DNA from: Candidatus Segatella albertsiae
GTDB lineage: Bacteria; Bacteroidota; Bacteroidia; Bacteroidales; Bacteroidaceae
Direction of reading: 5' to 3'
DNA: 40,438 bases
NCBI GenBank assembly: GCA_002451555.1
Contig: DKCU01000045.1
Coordinates: 14,629 to 55,066 of the forward strand
Below the pieces are notes generated by a model, which saw only the letters and a program-made list of their open reading frames with translations, did no database searches and had not been told where the DNA came from. The position numbers and the translations under genes are program-made. Shown in pieces: positions 32,112 to 40,438 of this stretch. Each line of letters starts with the position of its first letter. The stretch's first letter is position 1.

Positions 32112-32936
32112 ATGAAAAAGATTTTTTTCTTTGCAGCAGCTATTGCTTTGACATTGGCTAGCTGCGGCAACAAGTCGCAAGGCAACACGGCAGAGGCAGA
32201 CTCTACAGGTACAGAATTTGTTGAGGACACTACAGCAGAAGCTTCCGAGGCCAATGCCGCCCTAACAGAAGAATCGAAGGCTACCGTAGAAAACCTGACT
32301 GCAGAACTCCAGAAAGCTATCGACAACAAGGATAGCAAAGCTGCCATCTCATCTTTGGCAAACCTCCAGACAATCTACAAGAATCTCGTAGCGCAAGGCA
32401 AACTCGATGAAGCCAAAGCATACGGCTCCGCCATCAAGAGCTTTGTCAACAGGAACGCCGAGGCCATCAAGAATGTCACTTCGGGCAACACGACAATTGC
32501 CAACCTTGTGGAAGGCATCAAGAACCTTCCTACATCGGCAGAGACTACTGCCGAGCAAGCCAAGGCTGCCATTGGTGAAGACATCACCAGCCTCGCTTCT
32601 CCTGTCATCGCCAAAGGCGCTACTGCAGTGGCTACTGCCAAGGAAGCAGCCGAAGCTATCAAGAACGCTCCTGCTGCGGTAAAGAATGCGGCTGAAAATG
32701 CGGCTAACCAAGCGGTAAGCAACGCCAAGACCGCTGCCGAGAATAAGGTTAATTCGGAAGTCAACAAAGCTAACGAGAAAGCAGCCAACGCAGTCAACAA
32801 AGCTAACGAGAAAGCCAACAAGGCAGTAAACGATGCCAAGCAAAAGGCTGCCAACAAGGTAAACGAAGCTAGCCAAAAGGCCAACAAGGCTGTAAATGAC
32901 GCTGCCAACAAAGCCTTGAAAGGACTTGGTTTGTAA
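32112..32936 (+). CDS. Lipoprotein with Ala/Lys/Asn-rich repeat tail
   Basis: The 274-residue protein has a lipoprotein signal (lipobox LASC, Cys18), an acidic linker and a helical middle (about 50-180). A C-terminal tail (about 190-270) is built from repeats of the type NKANEKA and NKAVNDA. The tail is predicted to be a long amphipathic helix, like LEA or apolipoprotein repeats. At DNA level a block including GTCAACAAAGCTAACGAGAA repeats almost exactly. It is probably an envelope protein; no specific function is recognised. Confidence 0.8.
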   Translation: MKKIFFFAAAIALTLASCGNKSQGNTAEADSTGTEFVEDTTAEASEANAALTEESKATVENLTAELQKAIDNKDSKAAISSLANLQTIYKNLVAQGKLDEAKAYGSAIKSFVNRNAEAIKNVTSGNTTIANLVEGIKNLPTSAETTAEQAKAAIGEDITSLASPVIAKGATAVATAKEAAEAIKNAPAAVKNAAENAANQAVSNAKTAAENKVNSEVNKANEKAANAVNKANEKANKAVNDAKQKAANKVNEASQKANKAVNDAANKALKGLGL

Positions 32937-32963
32937 ATTCTTTTGCAAAAAAGTGCAAAATAA

Positions 32964-32995
32964 TTTGGTGGAATAAAAATAAAATAGTACCTTTG
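32964..32995 (+). promoter_or_regulatory. tRNA-Lys promoter
   Basis: TTTG (32964-32967), a 20-bp spacer and TACCTTTG (32988-32995) are a full match to the consensus, 32 bases before the tRNA. Confidence 0.8.
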
Positions 32996-33027
32996 CACCC
33001 GCTTTTTAAGATTAATGCAATAAGTTT

Positions 33028-33100
33028 GCACCCTTAGCTCAGTTGGTAGAGCAACTGACTCTTAATCAGTGGGTCTAGGGTTCGAATCCCTAAGGGTGTA
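33028..33100 (+). tRNA. tRNA-Lys (anticodon CTT)
   Basis: A 73-base cloverleaf: acceptor GCACCCT/AGGGTGT with a G-U closing pair, D stem GCTC/GAGC, anticodon arm ACTGA-CTCTTAA-TCAGT with anticodon CTT, and T arm TAGGG-TTCGAAT-CCCTA, discriminator A. CCA is not encoded. Confidence 0.95.
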
Positions 33101-33106
33101 CAAAAA

Positions 33107-33146
33107 GAGAGTGGCAAGTTCATTAGGACTTGCCACTCTCTTTTTT
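33107..33146. terminator. Terminator after tRNA-Lys
   Basis: A perfect 13-bp stem, GAGAGTGGCAAGT/ACTTGCCACTCTC (33107-33119 and 33128-33140), with TTTTTT after it on the plus strand and TTTTT on the minus strand. Confidence 0.92.
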
Positions 33147-33170
33147 GCTTCTATATATTCTATAAACAAT

Positions 33171-33206
33171 AAAGGCATCCACGTAAGTCTTTTACAGGAT
33201 GCCTTT
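33171..33206 (-). terminator. Probable terminator of the C69 peptidase gene
   Basis: A 10-bp stem, AAAGGCATCC/GGATGCCTTT (33171-33180 and 33197-33206), lies just after the minus-strand gene ending at 33227. A moderately T-rich TTTATTGTTTA follows. Confidence 0.7.
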
Positions 33207-33226
33207 ACCATATATATAATGCCTTT

Positions 33227-34888
33227 TTACTTCTCCTTTGGACAAACAAACTTGTCGCCAGTCTGCTTGATGAGTTCACGAGCATATTTCTCTAGATAAC
33301 CAGGACGAGCCACCTTTGCTCCCAACCCCTCTGGAGTCTTCTCAAACTCGCCATTCTTGTTGGTTGGCTTGACAATCATGTCGTTGTACTTCACGACCAT
33401 GAATGTGAAGAGCTGCTTCCAACGATCCAACATCTGCTGTGCCTTCTCGATGCCATAGTTGTTGAGATACTTCACTGCCTCCTGAGGATTCTGCGCATAG
33501 AGCTGTTGCGCCTTCTCCTCCACTTGTTTTTGTGCAGCGAAATAACTATTGTCCAAACTATCACGCACTTCCTTCAAAGAAGGGAACATCAAACTATAAC
33601 GAGGATAAACCAGGTTGCTCGTCATATTGCATACCCAATAAGCATTCTTATCGCTGTAATGCACTGCGTCAGCACCAGGAGTATTGTAGCACTCAGGTTG
33701 AACGGTCGAAGAACAATAGATAGGAGTGAACGCAACCATGTTGGCATCATCATTACCAAACCAGAGTACACCACCGATTTCACGAGGCAGCCAAGAGCGC
33801 ATCTGGCTCACATAGACAAAACCACTCTGCTGCGTGCTAGTAGGACGCTCGTTGAAGCATTGCTTGCCATCCACCTTGAACATCAAAGGCGTTGGACGAT
33901 AAGGCATCTCCCAGATACCGCCACCGATGTCATTGCCATCAGCCACGGAGAGAGGCGTTCCCTCGTAATGGTCGCGCATACAAGCCTCGACATCTTGCAC
34001 GCTCACCTTCTTGTCTGGCACCACCCAAAGAGGCATATCCTCAGCATTCGGATCCTTGCCCAAAGCCCAAGGCAGATATCGGCTCATATCCTTGAAATGA
34101 TTCAAGAAAGCCCAGGCACGAGCATCACAGAAACGACGCCCCGAGAAATCAGGCTTGGCATACGTCATCTTCCATGAGAAGTCTGCGTCCTTGCCAGTGA
34201 ACCATCCCTTGCTGCGAGCAAACTTGATGACATCCTTGGCATACATTACATTCTTCTTGTCCTTCATATCGAACTTTCCGATGCGACTCTGGTTGGCATG
34301 GGCGCAGATGGCATCGTCAGGAATGCGTTGAGCCACCCAAACTACGCCTTTAGAGCCAGGTCCCTTGCCCATCATCTCCATGATCCAAGCCTCGTTAGGG
34401 TCACAGATGGTAAAGGTCTCACCCTCAGAGTTGTAGCCGTAAGTCTCAGCCAATGTGGTCATCACCTTGATGGCTTCGCGAGCCGTCTTGGAACGCTGCA
34501 AAGCAATATAGATGAGCGAACCATAGTCGATGATACCCGTGGAATCCACCATTTCCTCGCGACCACCATAAGTAGTCTCGCCAATGGTCACCTGGTACTC
34601 ATTGATATTGCCGATGACATTGTAAGTCTCGGCAGCTTCAGGTATCTCACCATGATACTTGTTGGTATCCCAATCGAAAATCTTGCGCATCTCTCCCTTG
34701 GCGTGCTTGCCTGCAGGATAATGGCAAAGATACTGAAACATACCGTAGTCGTCCGCACTGTAAGAACAGATGACAGAACCATCGGCAGAAGCCTTCTTGC
34801 CGACAATAAAGTTGGTACAAGCGTCAGCCTCTGATGTACCAATCATCAATGCCGCAGCCATCAATGCCGAAGTAAAAATCTTATTCAT
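33227..34888 (-). CDS. Exported C69-family dipeptidase
   Basis: The 553-residue enzyme has a signal peptide followed by the N-terminal-nucleophile cysteine C24 (ADACTNFIVG), exposed after cleavage as in PepD-type C69 dipeptidases. Downstream segments are SADGSVICSYSADDYG and the NEAWIMEMMGKGPG stretch. It should hydrolyse dipeptides in the periplasm. The protein is full length. Its start MNKIFTSALMAAAL is at 34886-34888, and a terminator hairpin separates it from nadC. Confidence 0.9.
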   Translation of the reverse strand: MNKIFTSALMAAALMIGTSEADACTNFIVGKKASADGSVICSYSADDYGMFQYLCHYPAGKHAKGEMRKIFDWDTNKYHGEIPEAAETYNVIGNINEYQVTIGETTYGGREEMVDSTGIIDYGSLIYIALQRSKTAREAIKVMTTLAETYGYNSEGETFTICDPNEAWIMEMMGKGPGSKGVVWVAQRIPDDAICAHANQSRIGKFDMKDKKNVMYAKDVIKFARSKGWFTGKDADFSWKMTYAKPDFSGRRFCDARAWAFLNHFKDMSRYLPWALGKDPNAEDMPLWVVPDKKVSVQDVEACMRDHYEGTPLSVADGNDIGGGIWEMPYRPTPLMFKVDGKQCFNERPTSTQQSGFVYVSQMRSWLPREIGGVLWFGNDDANMVAFTPIYCSSTVQPECYNTPGADAVHYSDKNAYWVCNMTSNLVYPRYSLMFPSLKEVRDSLDNSYFAAQKQVEEKAQQLYAQNPQEAVKYLNNYGIEKAQQMLDRWKQLFTFMVVKYNDMIVKPTNKNGEFEKTPEGLGAKVARPGYLEKYARELIKQTGDKFVCPKEK

Positions 34889-34921
34889 AATCTTCTATAC
34901 CTTATTATATTATATAATAAA

Positions 34922-34947
34922 GGAGTTAGAAAGAAATCCTAACTCCC
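34922..34947 (-). terminator. Hairpin terminator after nadC
   Basis: Stem GGAGTTAG/CTAACTCC (34922-34929 and 34940-34947) is followed on the minus strand by TTTATTATATAATA. It ends the nadC transcript before the C69 gene. Confidence 0.65.
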
Positions 34948-34975
34948 TCTATTTGATTCGTGAAAAACAACATTT

Positions 34976-35015
34976 GAATTCTTCACTCTTCGTTCTTCAC
35001 TCTTCACTTCAATTA
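34976..35015. repeat. 40-bp dispersed repeat, copy B (over the nadC stop codon)
   Basis: Identical over 40 bp to 28931-28970. On the minus strand its first three bases are the TAA stop of nadC (35013-35015). It therefore abuts a coding end exactly, as copy A abuts the thiC start. Confidence 0.9.
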
Positions 35016-35864
35016 CTCGCATGCCTTGAAACTCATGTCAAGTCCCTTAACACTATGTGTCAAAGCTCCTACAGAGATGAAGTCAACGCCCTGCTCGGCA
35101 TAGTCACGGATGGTATCATAAGTGATGCCCCCAGATGACTCTGTCTCATACTTGCCGGCGATGATGTCAACAGCCTTCTTGGTGTCAGGCACAGAGAAGT
35201 TGTCGAGCATGATGCGATCTACGCCACCATGCTTCAATACCTGGTCCAACTCGTCGAAGCTACGAACCTCAATCTCAATCTTCAAGTCAAGTCCCTTCTC
35301 CTTCAAGTAAGCATGGCAACGGTCGATGGCATTGTCAATGCCGCCAGCGAAGTCAATGTGGTTGTCCTTCAAGAGAATCATATCGAAAAGACCGATGCGA
35401 TGGTTCATGCCACCACCTATCTTCACTGCTTGCTTCTCCAACATACGCATACCAGGAGTCGTCTTGCGAGTATCCAAGATATGTGTCTTGGTACCTTCGA
35501 GACGCTTCACATACTTGGCTGTCATAGTAGCGATACCACTCATGCGCTGCATGATATTGAGCATCAAACGCTCTGTCTGCAACAAAGAGCGAGTCTTACC
35601 TGTCACAATCATGGCGATGTCACCCTTTTTGACTGGTGTTCCGTCCTGAATCAAGACCTCCACCTTCATGGTTGGGTCGAAACGAGCGAACACTTTCTTG
35701 GCTACCTCTACGCCAGCCAAGACACCATCCTCCTTGATGAGAAGATGACTCTTACCCATTGCATCCTCAGGAATACAACAAAGAGTTGTATGGTCACCAT
35801 CACCGATGTCTTCTGCGAAAGACAAATCGATGAGCTTGTCTTCTAATTGATCTACGCTTAACAT
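35013..35864 (-). CDS. nadC: Nicotinate-nucleotide pyrophosphorylase (carboxylating)
   Basis: The 283-residue enzyme converts quinolinate to nicotinate mononucleotide in de novo NAD synthesis. Family segments are AEDIGDGDHTT, NIMQRMSGIATMT, ILDTRKTTPGMRMLEKQAV, NHRIGLFDMILLKDNHI, IEIEVRSFDE and FISVGALTHS. The last codons run into the 40-bp repeat, which supplies the stop. The 98-base spacer upstream holds two AATGGCGT direct repeats. Confidence 0.95.
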   Translation of the reverse strand: MLSVDQLEDKLIDLSFAEDIGDGDHTTLCCIPEDAMGKSHLLIKEDGVLAGVEVAKKVFARFDPTMKVEVLIQDGTPVKKGDIAMIVTGKTRSLLQTERLMLNIMQRMSGIATMTAKYVKRLEGTKTHILDTRKTTPGMRMLEKQAVKIGGGMNHRIGLFDMILLKDNHIDFAGGIDNAIDRCHAYLKEKGLDLKIEIEVRSFDELDQVLKHGGVDRIMLDNFSVPDTKKAVDIIAGKYETESSGGITYDTIRDYAEQGVDFISVGALTHSVKGLDMSFKACE

Positions 35865-35962
35865 ATTCTATTTTTTTATGATTTTATAAATTCTTATTTT
35901 CGTTTTACTTGGCTGCATAAACGCCATTGCTGCATATTATTCCAATACGCCATTCCTGTATG

Positions 35963-36178
35963 TCATTCCAACATTTTCCCTTGATGAAATGCCCTCAACA
36001 CACCTTCATCGTCACGCTTCACTTCGAATACGCCACCCAACCATTCGGTCATCGGAAGTTCGTCCCGAAACTCATAATAGTTGACTACCCTGCCATCTAT
36101 AACTTCCACGACAGCTTGGTGGAGTATCTCACCGTTTGGCAGCCACACTTCATGCGCCCCACATCTTCTTTCTTCCAT
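35963..36178 (-). CDS. Small conserved-looking hypothetical protein
   Basis: The 71-residue protein contains AHEVWLPNGEILHQAVVEV and a C-terminal FEVKRDDEGVLRAFHQGKM, reading like a compact beta-rich domain. It starts 6 bases after the DUF4296 gene stop, at ATG 36176-36178, with AGGA just upstream, so it is probably co-transcribed. I do not recognise the family. Confidence 0.65.
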   Translation of the reverse strand: MEERRCGAHEVWLPNGEILHQAVVEVIDGRVVNYYEFRDELPMTEWLGGVFEVKRDDEGVLRAFHQGKMLE

Positions 36179-36184
36179 GTCCTG

Positions 36185-37177
36185 CTAATCTTTGCTAATA
36201 GGCTTTGGCTCATTCGCCATCTCCATCTTCACAGGAGGGAGCTGGCTAGGCTGAGGAGCCGAACCAGACATTCGAGGTCGAAGTCCTGGACCAGAAGGAG
36301 TGGCAGGCGAATTGCCTGGAGAAACGTCGGCGGCAGAGGATTCATTGCTTGGTCCAGTACCGTTCATCGGATTCTGACTAGGACGGTTGTGCATTCTCAC
36401 GAGTTTGATATTCTGAAGGAACATCAACTTGAGAGTGGTCAACGACGGACTTGAGTTGAAATCGCCATTGTTGAGCAAGAAATAACCTTTCACGCTCTTG
36501 ATTCCCAAGCTGTCCCTATCCTCCAACTGGAGTGAGTAATGCTGAGAGCTAGACATTCTGATGTTTCCCGAAGCGACACTGTCGTTCTGGAAGGTAACAG
36601 CTATCATAGCCACACCGTCTCTCATACCATCCTGGAAGATGAACTGAGCCTCGAAGTCGAGCATCAACCTGTCGCCCTTGTGGAATCCACTATCCACCGG
36701 AATGTCAAAGCTAGAGTAATTGAGAGGAGCCGAAGCCGACAAAACCATCGACCTAGCACCATTCCAGACATTGGCGGTATCTCCCGATGATACATTGCCA
36801 AAACGATTCATATCGTTTACATCGGCGCCCAGCGACTGAGCCTCAGCGGTCAACCTATCCCCCAACTTGACATAGATGTCATGCAAAAGTTTCGTATGGC
36901 GCATATAATAAACCATCGAAGAGTCAAAGTCCTCCGAAGTTACTCCATACTTCTTGAGAATGGCTTCCTTATAAGTTATCATGTCGGCACTCTCCCCACC
37001 AGGTTGCGACTCCGTGGATGACATCGCCTCAGCCACATGTATGTCGTATAGGATATCCTCCATCTCACCCTTGGACAAATATTGGCTAGGGACAGATGGC
37101 TTACATGATTGGAAGGATGTCATCAAGCCGATGGCCAAAACCAAACATACGAAAGCTTTATTCATAGATTTCAACAT
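36185..37177 (-). CDS. DUF4296 domain lipoprotein
   Basis: The 330-residue protein has a lipoprotein signal (lipobox FQSC, Cys25) and a DUF4296 domain near the N-terminus (KGEMEDILYDIHVAEAM to KYGVTSEDFDSSMVYYM). A beta-rich middle and a Pro/Ser/Asn-rich, probably disordered C-terminus follow. The DUF4296 role is unknown. It lies 3 bases after lspA, the signal peptidase that would process it. A start at MNKAFVCL (37165) is an alternative. Confidence 0.83.
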   Translation of the reverse strand: MLKSMNKAFVCLVLAIGLMTSFQSCKPSVPSQYLSKGEMEDILYDIHVAEAMSSTESQPGGESADMITYKEAILKKYGVTSEDFDSSMVYYMRHTKLLHDIYVKLGDRLTAEAQSLGADVNDMNRFGNVSSGDTANVWNGARSMVLSASAPLNYSSFDIPVDSGFHKGDRLMLDFEAQFIFQDGMRDGVAMIAVTFQNDSVASGNIRMSSSQHYSLQLEDRDSLGIKSVKGYFLLNNGDFNSSPSLTTLKLMFLQNIKLVRMHNRPSQNPMNGTGPSNESSAADVSPGNSPATPSGPGLRPRMSGSAPQPSQLPPVKMEMANEPKPISKD

Positions 37178-37180
37178 GAC

Positions 37181-37837
37181 TTATTGATTATTATCATCCT
37201 TTGCGCTGTCCTTCTTGTCACCACCCAACTGCTCCAGTTCCTTTCTACAGAACAAAAGCAGAGAGATGACACCTACAGACACACAAGAGTCTGCGAAGTT
37301 GAACACAGGGTCGAAGAATGTACCATGGCTACCGCCGAAGAAAGGAAACCACTCGGGCCATGTGTATGTAAAGAACGGGAAACGGAACATATCCACTACC
37401 TTGCCCATGAAGAACTCGGAATAACCTGTGCCAAAGGGAACCAAGTAAGAGACATAAGACGTGGAGGATGACGTAAACATGAGTCCATAGAACATGGAGT
37501 CTATCATATTGCCTATCGCACCCGTCAAGACCAATGCCACAAGGTAGATATACACCTTGCGATAAGTACCCTTGCAGATGATCTTATGCAAATACCAAGT
37601 CAGGACAATGATGGCTGCCGTACGCAACAAACTCAGCCAGAACTTGCCGATGAACGACATGCCCCATGCCATACCATTGTTCTCCACGAACTCAATGTAG
37701 AACCAGTCCGTTACTCGAACTGACTCGCCAAGACAAAAATGAGTCTTGATATAGACCTTGATGATTTGGTCTATTACCAAGAGTACCAGCACCATTGCCG
37801 TGACGAGCCATCCAGTTTTAATTTTACTTTCTTTCAT
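37181..37837 (-). CDS. lspA: Lipoprotein signal peptidase
   Basis: The 218-residue inner-membrane aspartic protease (signal peptidase II) has four hydrophobic segments and the catalytic motifs VENNGMAWG, the GNMIDSMFYG to VVDMFRFPF region, and FNFADSCVSVGV. It includes a longer periplasmic insert, as in other Bacteroidetes, and a charged C-terminal tail. It sits between a TraR/DksA gene and the DUF4296 lipoprotein, with a one-base gap after the former. Confidence 0.94.
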   Translation of the reverse strand: MKESKIKTGWLVTAMVLVLLVIDQIIKVYIKTHFCLGESVRVTDWFYIEFVENNGMAWGMSFIGKFWLSLLRTAAIIVLTWYLHKIICKGTYRKVYIYLVALVLTGAIGNMIDSMFYGLMFTSSSTSYVSYLVPFGTGYSEFFMGKVVDMFRFPFFTYTWPEWFPFFGGSHGTFFDPVFNFADSCVSVGVISLLLFCRKELEQLGGDKKDSAKDDNNQ

Positions 37838-38230
37838 TTATTTCTTTTTTCTAGCCTCCTTGGAAGCTACACTCAATGTGGCATGAGGTACTGCACGAAG
37901 TCGCTCCTTAGGAATCAACTCACCCGTCTCACGGTCGATACCATAGGTCTTGTTCTGGATGCGAACCAAAGCAGCCTCCAAGCCTACGATAAACTTCTGC
38001 TGTCGCTGAGCCATCTGGATGATTTCTTCCTTGCTCTGAGCCTCGCTACCCTCTTCGAGAGCCTTGTAGGTAGGTGATGTATCTATCACGTCATTGCTGT
38101 CAGAATGATTCAGCTGAGCCATCATCTCCTTATAGTTCTGCTTAGCCACTTTCAATTTCTCATTAATAATAGCGCGGAACTCCTCGAGCTCCTCATCGCT
38201 ATAACGCAGTTTTTCGTTAGCCATAGACAT
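37838..38230 (-). CDS. TraR/DksA-family protein without zinc cysteines
   Basis: The 130-residue protein has the long helical hairpin of the family and a C-terminal YGIDRETGELIPKERLRAVPHAT, matching the zinc-finger module of DksA-like proteins. It contains no cysteine at all; the usual Cys in GIC is Asp here. It may still bind RNA polymerase, but cannot bind zinc in the classical way. ATG 38228-38230 or 38222-38224 could be the start. It is one base from lspA. Confidence 0.88.
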   Translation of the reverse strand: MSMANEKLRYSDEELEEFRAIINEKLKVAKQNYKEMMAQLNHSDSNDVIDTSPTYKALEEGSEAQSKEEIIQMAQRQQKFIVGLEAALVRIQNKTYGIDRETGELIPKERLRAVPHATLSVASKEARKKK

Positions 38231-38304
38231 CTAATGTTATTAAGTTATTTACCTATACAGTGGATATATTCTTTATGTTATATACATGAAAGAAGCTAGA
38301 AGAA

Positions 38305-38334
38305 AGAAGTTTTGGGAATGAGCTCCCAACTTCT
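38305..38334 (-). terminator. Probable ileS terminator
   Basis: Inverted repeat with arms AGAAGTT..GGGA and TCCC-AACTTCT around a 6-base loop. On the minus strand it is followed by TTTCTTC. It lies 22 bases after the ileS stop and overlaps a run of AACTTCT-type direct repeats. Confidence 0.6.
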
Positions 38335-38356
38335 AACTTCTAACTCCTAACTATCT

Positions 38357-40438
38357 TTAGTTCTTCTCTACGAGAATGTTCAACTTGAAGTCGTCAAACT
38401 CTGTCTCGACACCAGCATTGTCGCCGATTTCGATAGCGTCTGCCAACACCTGACCCTTGATATAGTCACCGAATGCCTCGATGGCAGCGTTGGTCTCCTC
38501 GTTTGGAGCCACGGTCACCTTGATGCGGTCGGTAATCTCCAAGCCAGTCTCCTTGCGGAGGTTCTGGATGCGGTTGATGAGCTCACGAGCCATACCCTCC
38601 TTCTTCAACTCAGGAGTCAACTCTACCTCCAATGCCACAGTCAAGTTACCGTCATTAGATACGAGCCATCCTGGGATATCCTCTGAGATAATCTCCACGT
38701 CAGCTACATCAACTACAGCTTCCTGTCCATCAACATTCAAGGTAATGTTACCAGCCTTCTCGAAGGCAGCGATCTGGTCTTGGTCAAGGGCTGACATCTG
38801 GGCTGCTACGCCCTTCATCAACTTGCCAAACTTCTTACCCATCACTCTAAAGTTACACTTCACCTTCTTGATCAGAATGCCCTGACCCTCAATGAAGTTA
38901 ACCTCCTTGACGTTCACCTCGTTCTTCAACAAGCCAGCCACTGCCTCGATGTGTGCCTTCTGAGTAGCATCCACGGCAGGAATCATAATCTGCTGGAGTG
39001 GTTGACGTACCTTGATGTTCACCTTACGACGCAATGCCAATACCATAGAGGTAATCTTCTGGGCGATGGCCATGCGCTCCTCCAAGTCGTGGTCGATGGC
39101 AGCCTCGTCGGCTACAGGGAACTTATCCAAGTGTACGCTCTCCAACTCGCCACCCAAGTCGTGATACAACTGGTCGGCATAGAATGGAGCGAATGGAGCC
39201 AAGAGCTTAGCCACGGTCATCAAGCAAGTGTAGAGTGTCTGGTAAGCGCTAAGCTTATCCTCGCTCATCTCCTTGCCCCAGAAACGTTTGCGGTTCAAGC
39301 GAACGTACCAGTTGGAGAGGTCGTCGTTGACGAATGCGTCGATCAAGCGACCTGCACGGGTTGGGTCATAGCCAGCCAACTCCTTGTCAACGCCCTTGAT
39401 GAGGGTATTCAAGGAAGAGAGAATCCAACGGTCAATCTCTGGGCGCTTCTCTGTAGGCACCAGAGCTGCCTGTGGGTCGAAACCATCCACGTTGGCATAG
39501 AGGGCGAAGAAGCTGTATGTATTATATAAGGTACCGAAGAACTTGCGACGGGTCTCATCGACTCCATTAGGGTCGAACTTGAGGTTGTCCCAAGGCTCGC
39601 TGTTGGTCATCATGTAGAAACGAACAGGGTCGGCGCCATACTTGTCGATCATCTCGAATGGGTTGGTCACGTTGCCCACGTGCTTACTCATCTTGTTGCC
39701 CTTGGCATCGAGTACGAGACCTGAAGAGATTACGTTCTTGAATGCCACGCTGTCGAATACCATCGTTGCGATGGCATGCAGGGTGAAGAACCATCCACGA
39801 GTCTGGTCAACGCCCTCGTTGATGAAGTCGGCAGGATAGTTCTTTGGAGGGATGGCATAGCCCTCGTAGGTGCTGTGAATCAACGCATCACGGTCTGCCT
39901 CTGTGCCACGAGCCATCTCACCCTCGAATGGGTAGTGGAGCTGGGCGTAAGGCATGGAACCTGAATCGAACCAAACGTCGATCAAGTCGCTCTCACGATA
40001 CATTGGCTTGCCCTCGTCGTTCACCAATACGATGTTATCCACGTATGGACGGTGGAGGTCGATCTTATCATAGTTCTCCTGGCTGTAGTCGCCTACCACG
40101 AAACCCTTGTCCTTCAAAGGATTGCTCTTCATGATGCCAGCGGCAACAGACTTCTCGATTTCTGCATAGAGCTCTTCCAAGCTACCGATGCACTTCTCGC
40201 CACGGTTCTCGTCGCGCCAGATTGGCAATGGAGTACCCCAGAAACGAGAACGAGAGAGGTTCCAGTCGTTCAAGTTCTCGAGCCAGTTGCCGAAGCGGCC
40301 TGTACCGGTGCTCTCAGGCTGCCAGTTGATGGTCTTGTTGAGTTCCACCATGCGCTCCTTACGGGCGGTGTCCTTGATAAACCAGCTATCCAATGGATAA
40401 TAGAGGATTGGCTTGTCGGTACGCCAGCAGTGAGGATA
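38357..40438 (-). CDS. ileS: Isoleucine-tRNA ligase, C-terminal two thirds
   Basis: The gene enters from the right edge; its first visible codons encode YPHCWRTDKPILYYPLDSWF, a core segment of IleS, so the true start and the HIGH motif lie outside. The KMSKS loop is present as KGNKMSKHVGN, preceded by QTRGWFFTLHAIA and SGLVLDAKG. The anticodon-binding domain (RFWGKEMSEDKLSAYQTLY) and the C-terminal extension follow. It charges tRNA-Ile in the cytoplasm. It ends 126 bases before the TraR/DksA gene. Confidence 0.95.
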   Translation of the reverse strand, partial: YPHCWRTDKPILYYPLDSWFIKDTARKERMVELNKTINWQPESTGTGRFGNWLENLNDWNLSRSRFWGTPLPIWRDENRGEKCIGSLEELYAEIEKSVAAGIMKSNPLKDKGFVVGDYSQENYDKIDLHRPYVDNIVLVNDEGKPMYRESDLIDVWFDSGSMPYAQLHYPFEGEMARGTEADRDALIHSTYEGYAIPPKNYPADFINEGVDQTRGWFFTLHAIATMVFDSVAFKNVISSGLVLDAKGNKMSKHVGNVTNPFEMIDKYGADPVRFYMMTNSEPWDNLKFDPNGVDETRRKFFGTLYNTYSFFALYANVDGFDPQAALVPTEKRPEIDRWILSSLNTLIKGVDKELAGYDPTRAGRLIDAFVNDDLSNWYVRLNRKRFWGKEMSEDKLSAYQTLYTCLMTVAKLLAPFAPFYADQLYHDLGGELESVHLDKFPVADEAAIDHDLEERMAIAQKITSMVLALRRKVNIKVRQPLQQIMIPAVDATQKAHIEAVAGLLKNEVNVKEVNFIEGQGILIKKVKCNFRVMGKKFGKLMKGVAAQMSALDQDQIAAFEKAGNITLNVDGQEAVVDVADVEIISEDIPGWLVSNDGNLTVALEVELTPELKKEGMARELINRIQNLRKETGLEITDRIKVTVAPNEETNAAIEAFGDYIKGQVLADAIEIGDNAGVETEFDDFKLNILVEKN

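Noticed and set aside
33028..33100. tRNA gene as an integration site
   Set aside because: No integrase gene, direct repeat of the tRNA 3' end or foreign block is present on either side.

Overview
The window reads as chromosomal DNA of a Bacteroidales bacterium, most likely Prevotella/Segatella. The evidence is the repeated TTTG-(19-20 bp)-TAnnTTTG promoter form, the rpmB-rpmG-DUF4295-ftsY-rimO-HU gene block, HU proteins with extra domains, the GGGtGRT protein, a DUF4296 lipoprotein, and no Shine-Dalgarno sequence at many starts. This assignment is inference from gene content; no search was run.

Layout. (1) 1-4900 is an eroding defence island, with its intact genes on the minus strand. It holds a type III restriction-modification pair (res partial, mod complete), an AbiD/AbiF-type abortive-infection gene with its own promoter and a structured leader, a 37-codon relic of BREX brxL, and an MNT antitoxin whose HEPN toxin partner is broken. 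Three copies of one long hairpin punctuate the island, and two of them show a compensatory base-pair change. (2) 4932-10780: an HU-like regulator gene, an inverted-repeat-bounded 21-bp tandem array, and sbcD-sbcC, closed by a two-way terminator. (3) 10785-15616, minus strand: rpmB, rpmG, DUF4295, tandem terminators, then ftsY, rimO, an HU protein and an HU-transmembrane-LysM fusion. (4) 15857-23440, minus strand: map-tsaD-pncC; then two small membrane proteins, a DMP19-like protein, smpB, a metH without the reactivation domain, and a HAD phosphatase. (5) 23500-24850: a repeat-rich zone around a secreted PAP2 phosphatase. (6) 24859-26589: a NifU-like scaffold gene and the GGGtGRT gene, with an inverted repeat over the promoter. 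(7) 26919-31907: a TPP riboswitch with a downstream intrinsic terminator, driving thiS-thiE-thiG-thiC-thiH. (8) 32112-40438: a lipoprotein with an Ala/Lys/Asn repeat tail, tRNA-Lys, a C69 dipeptidase, nadC, a DUF4296 lipoprotein, lspA, a cysteine-free TraR/DksA protein and the 3' part of ileS.

How it fits together. Most of the window is housekeeping: translation and its quality control, membrane targeting, lipoprotein processing, NAD, thiamine and methionine synthesis, and recombination repair. The accessory material is at the left edge. The most interesting signals are the hairpin family, the Abi leader RNA, the BREX and HEPN relics, the period-21/23 intergenic arrays, and an exact 40-bp repeat placed against the start of thiC and the end of nadC. 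I did not find a complete, wholly new system. The Abi gene with its leader RNA is the best candidate for a functional RNA-protein defence unit, and even that resembles a class I believe has been described.
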